Origin: Verrucomicrobiota bacterium
Lineage (GTDB): Bacteria > Verrucomicrobiota > Kiritimatiellia > UBA8416 > JABMPJ01
Direction: 5' to 3'
DNA length: 64,000 bases
Assembly (NCBI GenBank): GCA_018648805.1
Contig: JABGQM010000023.1
Location: 1-64,000, forward strand
Shown in pieces: positions 39,169-47,439 of this stretch. The notes under the pieces were generated by a model. The model saw only the letters and a list, made by a program, of their open reading frames with translations, had not been told where the DNA came from and searched no databases. The stretch's first letter is position 1, and each line of letters begins with the position of its first letter. Both the position numbers and the translations under genes were made by a program.

Positions 39169-40392
39169 TTATTGCGAGGACCAGTCAGGAGAGTACCAGT
39201 CCCCTTCGGAAGTGGTTAACCGTAGTGGAGGGTCTCCCATAACGTCAAGGACATACAGGTGGGAGCGGTAGCCCGCGGTACGGGTGCAAACCAGGTGGCG
39301 ACGGTCAGGGGCCCATGAGGGATCCTCCCAGTCAGCGCCGCCCTTCGTCAGTTGGACATGCCGACGGGTTTGGGGATCATACACACAGATTTCGTAAACC
39401 CCGCCGGTGCGGCTGCTGTAGGCCACACGCCCATCCGCCCCCCAGTCAGGCGAAACGTTCTCACGTCCTTCGTAGGTCAGTCGGACAGCCGTTTTGCCAA
39501 AGAGCGTCTTCACGTAGACCTGCGGCCGACCGGAGCGGTCGGAGACAAACACCAGCTGCTTCCCGTCGGGCGACCATGACGGACTGGCCTCGGCGGCGTA
39601 CTGGGTGCGCGTGATGCGCGAGACCACGCCACTCTTGAGATCTTTCACGTAGAGGTCCGGATTCCCGTCCTTGGAGAGCGTCAGGGCGATACGCCGTCCG
39701 TCGGGTGAGAGCACGGCCCCGGTATTGAGTCCGGGATAGGCCGCCAGGCGCGTACGGCGCCCCCCCACGAGGTCGATCCGGTAGGCGTCGGGGTACCCGT
39801 TGTGAAACGAGGTATAGAGCAGCTCAGTGGCCCCTTTGCCCCAGGTCGGAGAGAGGCAGACGGCCCCGTCATGGGTAGCACGGCGCAATCGCTGGCCATC
39901 GGCGTCACACAGGTAGAGATCCTGGCGCCCGACGTGCGCGCCGACCATGGCGATCTGTGAAGCCGCGATGCCAGGCACCCTCTTGACAGCGAACACGATA
40001 GCATCCGCGGTACGGTGGGCCAGTTGGCGGACCTCAGCCGTGGTGGCAGTGAACGTCTCGCTCAGCTCGGTGCGCCCGGTCAGCTTATTGACCACGCGGC
40101 ACGGCACGCTCAGGCGGTCGCCAGATACACGACCGAAGCCGGAGACCTCGATTGTGGCCCCCTGGCCAGCCATCTCAAACCATCCGGAGCGCAGCAGGTC
40201 GGCTTCCAGAACGGCGCGAAACGTCTGGGTCGCCGCGTGTGCATCGCCGCTCATGCGGCTCAAGCTCAGGGTGGTCTTGATCGACCCCACCTTGACCACC
40301 TCGACATCCGCAGCTTCAAGCGCACCGGCCAAGACACACCCCGTCACGGCAAGCACGGCCCTGCCCCACCATCTATTCGACTCTAAATGCAA
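39169..40392 (-). CDS. tolB: Tol-Pal periplasmic protein TolB
   Basis: 407 residues beginning with a TTG start, supported by GGGAG 7 bases upstream. It overlaps the end of the tolA-like gene by 20 bases. A signal peptide ends near LEAAD. An N-terminal TolB domain is followed by a beta-propeller with repeated WSPDGKQLVFVSDRSGRPQ-type blades (GTPSWSPDG/LVFTSDRSG pattern). It links Pal to TolA. Confidence 0.94.
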   Translation of the reverse strand: MHLESNRWWGRAVLAVTGCVLAGALEAADVEVVKVGSIKTTLSLSRMSGDAHAATQTFRAVLEADLLRSGWFEMAGQGATIEVSGFGRVSGDRLSVPCRVVNKLTGRTELSETFTATTAEVRQLAHRTADAIVFAVKRVPGIAASQIAMVGAHVGRQDLYLCDADGQRLRRATHDGAVCLSPTWGKGATELLYTSFHNGYPDAYRIDLVGGRRTRLAAYPGLNTGAVLSPDGRRIALTLSKDGNPDLYVKDLKSGVVSRITRTQYAAEASPSWSPDGKQLVFVSDRSGRPQVYVKTLFGKTAVRLTYEGRENVSPDWGADGRVAYSSRTGGVYEICVYDPQTRRHVQLTKGGADWEDPSWAPDRRHLVCTRTAGYRSHLYVLDVMGDPPLRLTTSEGDWYSPDWSSQ

Positions 40393-41062
40393 CGCTCATC
40401 TCCCTGTGTCGCTCCACGAAACCGTTCGGGAGCCCTGTTACCTGACGCACGGCATTCAGAGCCCGGCGCACCGAATTGTCAAGCACCGCATTGCCTGAGG
40501 GTCGCGACAGGCGGCCCGAGATCACGCGCCCGCCCGTCCCGAACACGATGGCGGCTTCGGCCGTGAGTCCACCCACCTCGGCCCGGCTGGGCTGCACCCA
40601 CACATCATAGAAGGCCGCTCGCACGCGGGCAAAACCACGTGCATCCGCATCTGGAATCCGGGTGCGATCCGACGGGCGCGCACCTTCCGCCAGCAGTCGC
40701 TCGATCTCTTCGGGCGAGAGCTTGGTTTGTCGTTCCGTCTCGGCGTGACGCGTCACGCGGCGGCGGCTCGTCTCAATCCTGCGCCGCGGCGGCTTCTTGG
40801 GTGGGGTCCTGGGCGGCTGCGGCAGCGCCACAGCATCGCGAACCGGCGGGGGGACGATCACCGGGTCGGGCGCCGGGTCGGGCGCGGCCGCCTGTGCCGG
40901 CGCCGCCGGCACCTCGACCGTGAACTCGATGGGGATGGTCTGGAGCGGCTTGGGCCGAAAGAGCATACGGCAACCGGACATGAGGGCGAGGCCCAGCACA
41001 ATCACGACATGCACGGCGGTCACCACGCGTAGACTGTGTGCGAGCCCCTTCACCCTAGGCAT
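40373..41062 (-). CDS. tolA: TolA/TonB-like transducer of the Tol system
   Basis: 229 residues: an N-terminal hydrophobic segment (VVTAVHVVIVLGLALMSG), a Pro/Ala/Asp-rich stem, a basic helical region and a C-terminal domain with EVGGLTAEAAIVFGTGGRV and DNSVRRALNAVRQVTGLP that fits the TonB/TolA C-terminal fold. It lies between tolR and tolB, the position of tolA. The stem is short compared with E. coli TolA. It overlaps tolR by 8 bases. Confidence 0.8.
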   Translation of the reverse strand: MPRVKGLAHSLRVVTAVHVVIVLGLALMSGCRMLFRPKPLQTIPIEFTVEVPAAPAQAAAPDPAPDPVIVPPPVRDAVALPQPPRTPPKKPPRRRIETSRRRVTRHAETERQTKLSPEEIERLLAEGARPSDRTRIPDADARGFARVRAAFYDVWVQPSRAEVGGLTAEAAIVFGTGGRVISGRLSRPSGNAVLDNSVRRALNAVRQVTGLPNGFVERHREMSVAFRVE

Positions 41063-41462
41063 CCTCCTGTGTCACCAGCGCCATGCGAGTCACGCCCGCC
41101 CCATGCAAAATCTTCAGCACGCGGACCACCACCGCGTACTGCACCCGTTCGTCAGCCCGCACCATAATGGTGGTCTCCGATGCCCCGGCACCTAAAGCAT
41201 GCATCTGGGCTTTGAGATCATCCTCGCTCACGGGGACCTCGTCCAGAAACAGCGCCCCGTCACGATCAATCGTAATGGACTGTGCCTCGTCACTGGCCAG
41301 GGGTTGCGCCTTGGCTTGCGGGAGCTGGATGGGTATGCCCTGCTCGATCAGCGGAAAGGTAATGATGAAGGTAATCAGGAGGATGAAGGTGAGATCCATC
41401 AACGGCGTGAGGTTGATCTCGCTGATCTGCTTCAGTGATGTAAGCGGCGTCTTGCGTCCCAC
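41055..41462 (-). CDS. tolR: TolR/ExbD-family proton-channel subunit
   Basis: 135 residues with a membrane helix NLTPLMDLTFILLITFIITFP carrying the conserved Asp, then the periplasmic ExbD fold (SITIDRDGALFLDEVPVSE, TTIMVRADERVQYAVVV). Located between tolQ and the tolA-like gene. Confidence 0.93.
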   Translation of the reverse strand: MGRKTPLTSLKQISEINLTPLMDLTFILLITFIITFPLIEQGIPIQLPQAKAQPLASDEAQSITIDRDGALFLDEVPVSEDDLKAQMHALGAGASETTIMVRADERVQYAVVVRVLKILHGAGVTRMALVTQEDA

Positions 41463-41470
41463 GATGCTCC

Positions 41471-42229
41471 CTACGACAGCTTGTGGTAATGATGCTCGAT
41501 ATCGGAGATAAGTTCCTGCGTGAAGTTATCCATCTGCACACTCATGCGGCGCAGCTGGTCGCTGAGCATGTTGTAGCCCACCGCGGAAGGCAGGGCCACC
41601 AGCAGGCCGATAACCGTGGTCAGCAGCGCACCCGATATGCCCGGCGCCACGGCCGACAGCATGGCCGTTCCGGTCACAGCCATGCCCCCAAAGGCCTCCA
41701 TGACCCCCCACACGGTACCAAGCAACCCCAGGAATGGGGCGGTGCTGGCTGAGGTCGCCAGGAGGCCCATACTATTCTCGAGAAGCAGGGCCTGATCGGC
41801 CATCGTGCGTTCAGCCACATTGCGAACGCCGGACAGCTGGATCTCATTGAGACAGCGACGCTCTGACCCCACCCCCCCCATAAACAGTTCCTCGGGATCG
41901 GCACCACGCACCTCCAGTGCCTTCCCCAGAGCGAGGCTCGCGCAATCATAGACCATGTAGAGCGGGCTTCCCTCAAAACGACTGCGCTTCAGGAAGAGGC
42001 CGGCCGGATGGGTCTCCTTGCGATAGGCCAGCAGAAAGCGGGCCGACATAATACGGGCCACGCGCATCTCTTTCATCTTGGTCAGCATCACCGACCAGGC
42101 GAAGATCGATCCGATGAAGAGGATGACCACAATGACCTTGCCGGCCATGTTGGATTGGCGAATCGCAAACCCCACCCCCGCCAGCACCGGCTCCGGGAAC
42201 ATTCCTACGCCCAACCACTCGTATAACAT
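41471..42229 (-). CDS. tolQ: TolQ/ExbB-family proton-channel protein
   Basis: ATG 42229 (MLYEWLGVGMF) gives 252 residues; an AGGAAGG lies 11 bases upstream. Three helices: KVIVVILFIGSIFAWSVMLT, LLGTVWGVMEAFGGMA and GALLTTVIGLLVALPSAVGY. It starts the Tol-Pal operon that continues with tolR, tolA, tolB, pal, tatA and tatC on the same strand. Confidence 0.94.
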   Translation of the reverse strand: MLYEWLGVGMFPEPVLAGVGFAIRQSNMAGKVIVVILFIGSIFAWSVMLTKMKEMRVARIMSARFLLAYRKETHPAGLFLKRSRFEGSPLYMVYDCASLALGKALEVRGADPEELFMGGVGSERRCLNEIQLSGVRNVAERTMADQALLLENSMGLLATSASTAPFLGLLGTVWGVMEAFGGMAVTGTAMLSAVAPGISGALLTTVIGLLVALPSAVGYNMLSDQLRRMSVQMDNFTQELISDIEHHYHKLS

Positions 42230-42266
42230 CTCTTGCTCAGCCTTCCTGTGTCTCTCGTCCGACCTG

Positions 42267-42296
42267 ATAGTATGTCCGGCCCGAGCAACCATTCAA
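42267..42296 (-). promoter_or_regulatory. Candidate promoter of the tol-pal operon
   Basis: Minus strand TTGAAT (42296-42291), 18-bp spacer, TACTAT (42272-42267), about 38 bp before the tolQ ATG. It begins only about 15 bp after the terminator of the upstream histone-like gene. Confidence 0.42.
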
Positions 42297-42311
42297 GGCG
42301 AAAAGAGAAAT

Positions 42312-42343
42312 GGCGACAGAAGATCGTAAAATCCTCTGCCGCC
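42312..42343 (-). terminator. Rho-independent terminator of the histone-like gene
   Basis: Read on the minus strand, GGCGGCAGAGGAT and ATCTTCTGTCGCC form a 13-bp stem with two G-U pairs around a 6-base loop. The T-rich ATTTCTCTTTT follows. It lies 50 bp after the stop codon. Confidence 0.6.
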
Positions 42344-42392
42344 ACTTCAAGAACCACATCAACGGAGGGGCTGAAGGCCCTCCCCGCTGCTT

Positions 42393-42920
42393 CTATTTTT
42401 TCTTCTTAGCGGCCTTTTTCTTCGGGGCGGTCTTCTTGGCTACCTTTTTCTTTGGAGCCGCTTTCTTGGCTACCTTCTTGGCCACCTTCTTCTTGGGGGC
42501 AGCCTTCTTGGCTACCTTTTTGGCGACCTTCTTCTTGGGGGCCGCTTTCTTAGCGACCTTCTTGGCGGCCTTTTTCTTCGGGGCAGCCTTCTTGGCTACC
42601 TTTTTCTTCGGAGCCGCTTTCTTGGCTACCTTCTTGGCCACTTTCTTCTTGGGAGCCGCTTTCTTGGCTACCTTTTTGGCGGCCTTCTTCGGCGCAGCCT
42701 TCTTGGCTACTTTCTTCTTGGGAGCCGCTTTTTTCTTCGGGGCGGCCTTCTTCTTCGGGGCGGCCTTCTTCTTGGCTACCTTCTTCGGGGCGGCCTTCTT
42801 GGCGACCTTCTTAGCGACCTTCTTCTTGGGCGCTGCTTTCTTAGCGACCTTCTTCTTCGGGGCCGCCTTCTTGGCTACCTTTTTGGGTGCCTTCTTTTTG
42901 GGTGCCTTCTTTGCTGCCAC
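42393..42920 (-). CDS. Histone H1-like Lys/Ala-rich DNA-binding protein
   Basis: GTG 42920 with a GGGGAGGTGGGAG ribosome site gives 175 residues beginning [14 protein letters not shown]. Almost the whole protein is imperfect repeats of [11 protein letters not shown], with no acidic residues after the start and ending KKAAKKKK. This matches the H1-like C-terminal-tail proteins of many bacteria (HctB/AlgP/PhaF class) that compact DNA or RNA. The repeat DNA (GGCTACCTTCTTGGC-type units) is likely to vary in copy number between strains. It has its own promoter, structured leader and terminator. Confidence 0.82.
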   Translation of the reverse strand: MAAKKAPKKKAPKKVAKKAAPKKKVAKKAAPKKKVAKKVAKKAAPKKVAKKKAAPKKKAAPKKKAAPKKKVAKKAAPKKAAKKVAKKAAPKKKVAKKVAKKAAPKKKVAKKAAPKKKAAKKVAKKAAPKKKVAKKVAKKAAPKKKVAKKVAKKAAPKKKVAKKTAPKKKAAKKKK

Positions 42921-43214
42921 GTCTCCCACCTCCCCTTTTCCTCGAGGCGAGAACCTCGAGTGGTTTAGCGTGTGGCCGTGCATGCTCCCCAGAGCCTGCG
43001 TGCCTCACGCAAAAAAGTGCACCACCGCCAGCGGCGTTGGCGTGCTTGTTAAAGCGAAATTATCCGGCACCCGCTGCACGGTCAACCACGGATGACATGG
43101 TTTGCCACCCCAGAAAACTATGCCTTATATACTAGGCATACAAACAGGAGGTTCCGCAAGCCGAATCATCCCTGCCCTTGCAATCAGATCACGGTGTGAT
43201 ACGGTGGCTCCACT
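42921..43214. other. 294-bp divergent region: histone-like gene leader and nucleoside kinase upstream
   Basis: The left part is the probable ~130-nt leader of the histone-like gene. It holds a perfect 7-bp stem CTCGAGG-CGAGAA-CCTCGAG (42941-42960) immediately upstream of the ribosome site. The right part has the promoter candidate 43057-43085 and an inverted repeat TATGCCT-N8-AGGCATA (43119-43140). An AGGAGG at 43147-43152 is too far from the kinase ATG to be its ribosome site. Confidence 0.5.
43057..43085 (-). promoter_or_regulatory. Candidate promoter of the histone-like gene
   Basis: Minus strand TTGACC (43085-43080), 17-bp spacer, TAATTT (43062-43057); GATAAT overlaps the -10. The predicted leader is about 130 nt. 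Confidence 0.42.
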
Positions 43215-44879
43215 ATGCAAACCATCAGGGTAACCATGGATGGCCGCGGCCCGATCGACTGTCCGGCAGAGACCATCGTCGCAACGCTTGCACCTCAGGA
43301 TGCGGCCGGCGGTCCCTTCCTCGCCGCCTTGGTCAACAACGATGTCGCCTCACTCTCTTACCCGCTCACCACGAACTGTTCGGTGCGCTTTCTTACCCTG
43401 GCCGACCGGCACGGCTGGCGGGTCTATCGCCGTTCACTCTGCTACGTGCTGGCGATGGCGGTGCGCGATATATTCCCGGCCGCGGCCTTCGCGGTCGAAC
43501 ACGCTTTTGGGCAGGGGCTCTACTGTTCTTTTCAACCGCACGACAAAGACGCCAGCGGCATCTGCCCCGAGCAGCTGAAACGTGTTGAATCCCGCATGCA
43601 CGCCTTGATCGCCGAGGACCTGCCCATCGAGCGTTGCAAGCTGTCGTACGAGGATGCTTTGGCTGCTTTTCACGAAGCCGGGTTGGAGGACCAGTGCAAC
43701 CTGCTGCGTTTTCGCAACCCGCCCCACGTCGTACTGCATCGCTGCGAGGCGTTCTGGGAACTGGCCCACGGTCCCCTGGTCGCGCGCACCGGGGCGTTGC
43801 AGTGCTTCGCGCTCCTGCCCTACCCGCCGGGCTTCGTCCTGCGCGTGCCGGCGCGTGGCCCCGCCTGTCGCCTCGACCCGTTCGAGGATCAGCCGCACCT
43901 TTTTCAGATCTTCCAGGAGCACAAGGAGTGGGGCCGCATTCTGGATGTCGCCACGGTGGGGCGTTTGAACCAAATCATTATGGCGGGCGAGATGCCCGGG
44001 TTCATTCGCAGGGCCGAGGCTCTGCACGAGAAGAAGCTCGCACAGATCGCGGATGACATCACGGCGCGGGCGTCAGACGTGCGCATGGTGCTTATTGCCG
44101 GCCCCTCCTCGGCAGGCAAGACGACCTTTTCGAAGCGCTTGGCCACCCATCTGGAGGCCAACGGACTGCGCCCCGTTACGGTCGCGGCCGACGACTACTT
44201 CGTGCCGCCCGAACGCAACCCGCGGGACGCCGATGGCGAGCCCGACTACGAACACCTCGAAGCCGTCGACCTGGAGCTTTTTAACCGGCATATGGACCAC
44301 CTCGTACGGGGCGAAGCGGTTGAGCTTCCGCACTTTGACTTCACGCTCAAGGAGCGACAATACCGGGGTGACACACTCCAGATCTCCGAAGAGCAGATTA
44401 TCATTGTGGAGGGCATCCACGGGCTGAACCCGCGCTTGACCGAAGCCATTCCCAGCGCCAAGAAGTTCCGGATCTACGTCAGTGCTCTGACCCAGCTGAA
44501 CACGGACGCCCACAACCGCATCTCGACAACCGACAACCGCTTGATGCGGCGCATCGTGCGCGACTACAGCTATCGTGGACACACCACACTCGACACGCTC
44601 AAGCTGTGGCCTTCCGTACGCCGCGGAGAGAAGAAGTGGATCTTCCCTTTCCAGCGCGAAGCGGATGCCACCTTCAACTCCGCGCTCGACTACGAGCTGG
44701 CCATTCTCAAACCACTGGTCGAACCCCTCCTGATGCAGGTCAAGCCGATGGACGCCGCCTATGCCGAGGCACGGCGGCTTTCCGAGTTCCTGCTCAATTT
44801 TCTGCCCGCCCCGGCGGATGCCGTTCCGGGCACGTCCATACTGCGCGAGTACATCGGCGGCAGCGGACTTGAGTACTGA
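43215..44879 (+). CDS. Nucleoside (uridine-type) kinase with N-terminal TGS/ThrRS-like region
   Basis: 554 residues. Residues 1-~270 resemble the TGS and editing-type domains of threonyl-tRNA synthetase (MQTIRVTMDGRG start; EQLKRVESRMHALIAEDLPIE). The C-terminal half is a P-loop kinase of the uridine kinase/phosphoribulokinase type, with Walker A GPSSAGKTT near residue 296, DDYFVPPERNPRDADG, and IIVEGIHGLNP. This two-part layout is that of the bacterial nucleoside kinase family represented by Thermotoga TM0751. Likely pyrimidine salvage; exact substrate unknown. Confidence 0.87.
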   Translation: MQTIRVTMDGRGPIDCPAETIVATLAPQDAAGGPFLAALVNNDVASLSYPLTTNCSVRFLTLADRHGWRVYRRSLCYVLAMAVRDIFPAAAFAVEHAFGQGLYCSFQPHDKDASGICPEQLKRVESRMHALIAEDLPIERCKLSYEDALAAFHEAGLEDQCNLLRFRNPPHVVLHRCEAFWELAHGPLVARTGALQCFALLPYPPGFVLRVPARGPACRLDPFEDQPHLFQIFQEHKEWGRILDVATVGRLNQIIMAGEMPGFIRRAEALHEKKLAQIADDITARASDVRMVLIAGPSSAGKTTFSKRLATHLEANGLRPVTVAADDYFVPPERNPRDADGEPDYEHLEAVDLELFNRHMDHLVRGEAVELPHFDFTLKERQYRGDTLQISEEQIIIVEGIHGLNPRLTEAIPSAKKFRIYVSALTQLNTDAHNRISTTDNRLMRRIVRDYSYRGHTTLDTLKLWPSVRRGEKKWIFPFQREADATFNSALDYELAILKPLVEPLLMQVKPMDAAYAEARRLSEFLLNFLPAPADAVPGTSILREYIGGSGLEY

Positions 44880-44983
44880 CAACAGGGATGGCGGGTAGCG
44901 GGGTACGGGATTGCTTTGCGCGGCCATGCCGGTTCTGTTATCGTGAGGCGGTGTTAAAAAGTAATGACAGGGACACATAACGC

Positions 44984-45346
44984 ATGAAGATTCCTTTGAA
45001 GCTTGGCCAGGATGGACAGCAGTCTACGGTGGCCGCGGCAGCGGCGGCCATTGCACGCGACGTACGGGCGGTCAAGTCAGGCGACTGGACCGCCAAGAAC
45101 AACCTGGTACGCGCCTTTCAGCCGCTACTCACCTCCCTGTCAGAGAAGCGCGCCCATGGTGACCATGGCAAGCACAACCGCTATATCGATGCCGGCAAAG
45201 AGGGTCTCTTCAGGGCCGCCAAGAAGTACAAGTCCAAGTCACACGGCGACAATTTCCAGCTCTTTGCGCTCGACTACATTGAACGTTCCATGAATGGGAT
45301 TGATCAAGACGGCGGGCTCATGTCGCGGCTCTTCGGAAGCAAGTAG
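44984..45346 (+). CDS. Stand-alone sigma-70 region 2-like small protein
   Basis: 120 residues, basic and helical. KNNLVRAFQPLLTSLSEKR, YIDAGKEGLFRAAKKYK and GDNFQLFALDYIERSMNGID line up in order with the sigma-70 region 2 pattern (LVxxxxRLVxxIAKKY, LIQEGNIGLMKAVDKF, GxKFSTYAxWWIRQAI). The Trp residues that help melt the -10 element are absent, and no region 3 or 4 follows. It may be a sigma fragment reused for another task, or a chance helical likeness. It lies 10 bp before trmB. Confidence 0.55.
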   Translation: MKIPLKLGQDGQQSTVAAAAAAIARDVRAVKSGDWTAKNNLVRAFQPLLTSLSEKRAHGDHGKHNRYIDAGKEGLFRAAKKYKSKSHGDNFQLFALDYIERSMNGIDQDGGLMSRLFGSK

Positions 45347-45356
45347 TCGGTGCACC

Positions 45357-45950
45357 ATGCCATCGCCTGACCCGATCATTACGCCGCAGGACTGGACCCA
45401 GCCGCTCTGCCCGGCGCTGCTCTTTCCCTCCCCCGCAAACCCCCTCGCCGTCGATGTGGGGTGCGGCAAGGGACGCTACCTGCTGGCCCGTGCCCTCCGT
45501 TGCCCTGAGATGAATTTTCTGGGGATTGATCGCATGGGGTCACGCATGCATAAGCTGAGCCGCAAACTCGTGCGGGCCGACCTGCACCATGTGCGCCTGG
45601 CGCACGTCGAGGCCGCTTATGCCGTCCAGCAGCTGCTGGCGCCCGACAGTGTGGCCCTGTTCACCATCTTCTTTCCCGATCCATGGCCCAAGCGACGGCA
45701 CCACCGCCGCAGGCTCCTCTGCCCGGCTTTCCTGGACGACCTCGTGATCGCCCTGCAGCAGGGCGGCCATCTTCATGTGGCCACCGACCACCTGGAGTAT
45801 TTTGATGCCATCGCGGCCCTGCTCGCGACGGATGAGCGCTTCAGGTCGATCGCCCCCTACACACCGCCCCCGGAAGAGATGACCGATTTCGAGGTCATCT
45901 TCACGGGACAGGGCAAACCGATCGGGCGCGCCTCATTCGAGAAGCTCTAG
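45357..45950 (+). CDS. trmB: tRNA (guanine-N7)-methyltransferase
   Basis: ATG 45357 gives 197 residues. The SAM loop VDVGCGKGRYLLARAL, the second motif FLGIDRM and the diagnostic IFFPDPWPKRRHHRRRL segment identify TrmB, which makes m7G46 in tRNA. The N-terminus is shorter than in E. coli, with only ~30 residues before the fold. The C-terminal TDFE..FTGQGKPIGRASFEK is the usual end. Confidence 0.94.
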   Translation: MPSPDPIITPQDWTQPLCPALLFPSPANPLAVDVGCGKGRYLLARALRCPEMNFLGIDRMGSRMHKLSRKLVRADLHHVRLAHVEAAYAVQQLLAPDSVALFTIFFPDPWPKRRHHRRRLLCPAFLDDLVIALQQGGHLHVATDHLEYFDAIAALLATDERFRSIAPYTPPPEEMTDFEVIFTGQGKPIGRASFEKL

Positions 45951-46000
45951 GCCGCCTGATTGTCCTTTACGGAAGCGCCGGGATCGGCAAAATTGTGGTC

Positions 46001-46849
46001 ATGCAGTCACGTACCGCAACAAGAGGCATGGCGGCGCGCGGCGTTCGGGTCGCCGCCGGCGCCCTCGTCATCCTGTTGGCCCTCGGCGCCACGCCGAAGG
46101 GATGGTACCGCTATGACAAGAGCACGCTGATCGAACAGGACTTCAACGACGGCGACAGCTTCCATGTGCGCTGCAGGAAGCGCCACTACATCATCCGCCT
46201 CTACTTCGTCGATGCGCCGGAAACAGAGAGTTCTTTCCCTCAGCGCGTGCAGGACCAGGCCGATTACTGGGCGCTCTCTCCGAAGCAGGTCGTGGACCTG
46301 GGCAAGCAAGCCACCCGATTCACCCACGCCTTCCTGGCCAAGCCCTTCACGGTGCATACGCGACGGGTCGACGCCCGCGGCCGCAGCGACAAGCCACGCT
46401 TTTTCGGCATGATTGAGACCGACGCGGGCTACCTCTCAGAGGCGCTCGTTCGCAACGGCCTGGCACGTATCTACGGCATGCCCACAGCGCTCCCCGATGG
46501 CCGGGCGTCGTCGCGCCACTTCGGGCGCCTCCGCCTGGCTCAGAAGGCCGCCAAGCGGGAGAAGCTAGGCGGCTGGGCCACGCGGCCGGAGATCACGCCT
46601 CCTCCCCCGCCAATAGAGGAGCAGAACTATAGGGTGCGCACGCGCCTGGCCGTGTTTGACCCTGATCGCCACGCACGTGTTCTCGGGTTCCTGAAGCGCG
46701 GGGCGATCATCCGCATCTTGAAGGCCGAGAACGACGCCCTGCTCCGCATACGCTTTACGACCGGCGAAACAGAGCGTGAAGGGGTATGCCGGCGCGACAG
46801 CATCGACCTCGGACCGGACCAGAGTGATCCGTTCAAACCAGAGAGGTAA
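46001..46849 (+). CDS. Secreted staphylococcal nuclease-like protein
   Basis: 282 residues from ATG 46001 (GTG 45995 also possible). A signal-like helix (VRVAAGALVILLALGATP) is followed by an SNase fold. FNDGDSFHVRCRKRHYIIRL holds the metal-site Asp, YFVDAPETES includes the Arg-Leu-x-x-x-Asp-Ala-Pro-Glu catalytic block and SEALVRNGLARIYG is the later conserved strand. The last ~75 residues (about 205-282) form a separate small beta-rich region after a Pro run. Likely an extracytoplasmic nuclease. Confidence 0.82.
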   Translation: MQSRTATRGMAARGVRVAAGALVILLALGATPKGWYRYDKSTLIEQDFNDGDSFHVRCRKRHYIIRLYFVDAPETESSFPQRVQDQADYWALSPKQVVDLGKQATRFTHAFLAKPFTVHTRRVDARGRSDKPRFFGMIETDAGYLSEALVRNGLARIYGMPTALPDGRASSRHFGRLRLAQKAAKREKLGGWATRPEITPPPPPIEEQNYRVRTRLAVFDPDRHARVLGFLKRGAIIRILKAENDALLRIRFTTGETEREGVCRRDSIDLGPDQSDPFKPER

Positions 46850-46854
46850 GCCAC

Positions 46855-47439
46855 ATGACCTATCCCACCTTCACGCTTTCGCTTCCGGCCTGGCTGACCG
46901 AAGCGGCTATGCCGTCAGAGCACTCACTGGCCACCATAGAAGCACGCATGACCTTTGTGATCGAACTGGCCCGCCGGAATAGTGAAGCGGGCACGGGGGG
47001 GCCGTTCGCTGCGGCCGTGTTTGATCTCACCACGCACCGCCTGCTGGCGCCCGGCGTGAACCGCGTCACGACAGCGTGTTGCTCGAGTGCGCATGCCGAA
47101 ATCGTCGCGCTCAGCATCGCGCAACAGCGGATCGGCCACTACGACTTGGGTGGACCCGGACGACCGCCCTACGAACTCGTCACGAGTACGGAGCCGTGTG
47201 CCATGTGTCTGGGTGCCGTGCCCTGGTCGGGCGTACGCGCGCTGGTGTGCGGTGCCCGTGGCGATGATGCGGCGGCCATCGGGATGGATGAGGGCGCCAA
47301 ACCGGCTGACTGGGTGGCCCAACTCGAGCAGCGCGGCATCCGTGTGACGCGTGATATCTGCCGCACGGCGGCGGCTAGCGTGCTCACGCAGTACCAGCGC
47401 TCCGGTGGAGAAATCTACAACGCCCGCCAAGCGAATTAG
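46855..47439 (+). CDS. Nucleoside/nucleobase deaminase (CMP/dCMP deaminase superfamily)
   Basis: 194 residues with the zinc motifs HAEIVAL and PCAMCLGAVPWSG, typical of guanine deaminase and tRNA adenosine deaminase relatives. The long N-terminal lead (PTFTLSLPAWLTEAAMPSE) and missing tRNA-binding basic tail favour a small-substrate deaminase such as guanine deaminase. Its stop codon overlaps that of the convergent MscS gene. Confidence 0.85.
   Translation: MTYPTFTLSLPAWLTEAAMPSEHSLATIEARMTFVIELARRNSEAGTGGPFAAAVFDLTTHRLLAPGVNRVTTACCSSAHAEIVALSIAQQRIGHYDLGGPGRPPYELVTSTEPCAMCLGAVPWSGVRALVCGARGDDAAAIGMDEGAKPADWVAQLEQRGIRVTRDICRTAAASVLTQYQRSGGEIYNARQAN

Noticed and set aside
42310..43095. Plus-strand frame with repeated [11 protein letters not shown]
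   Set aside because: Reverse reading of the Lys/Ala repeats of the histone-like gene; hydrophobic but with no ribosome site or family likeness.
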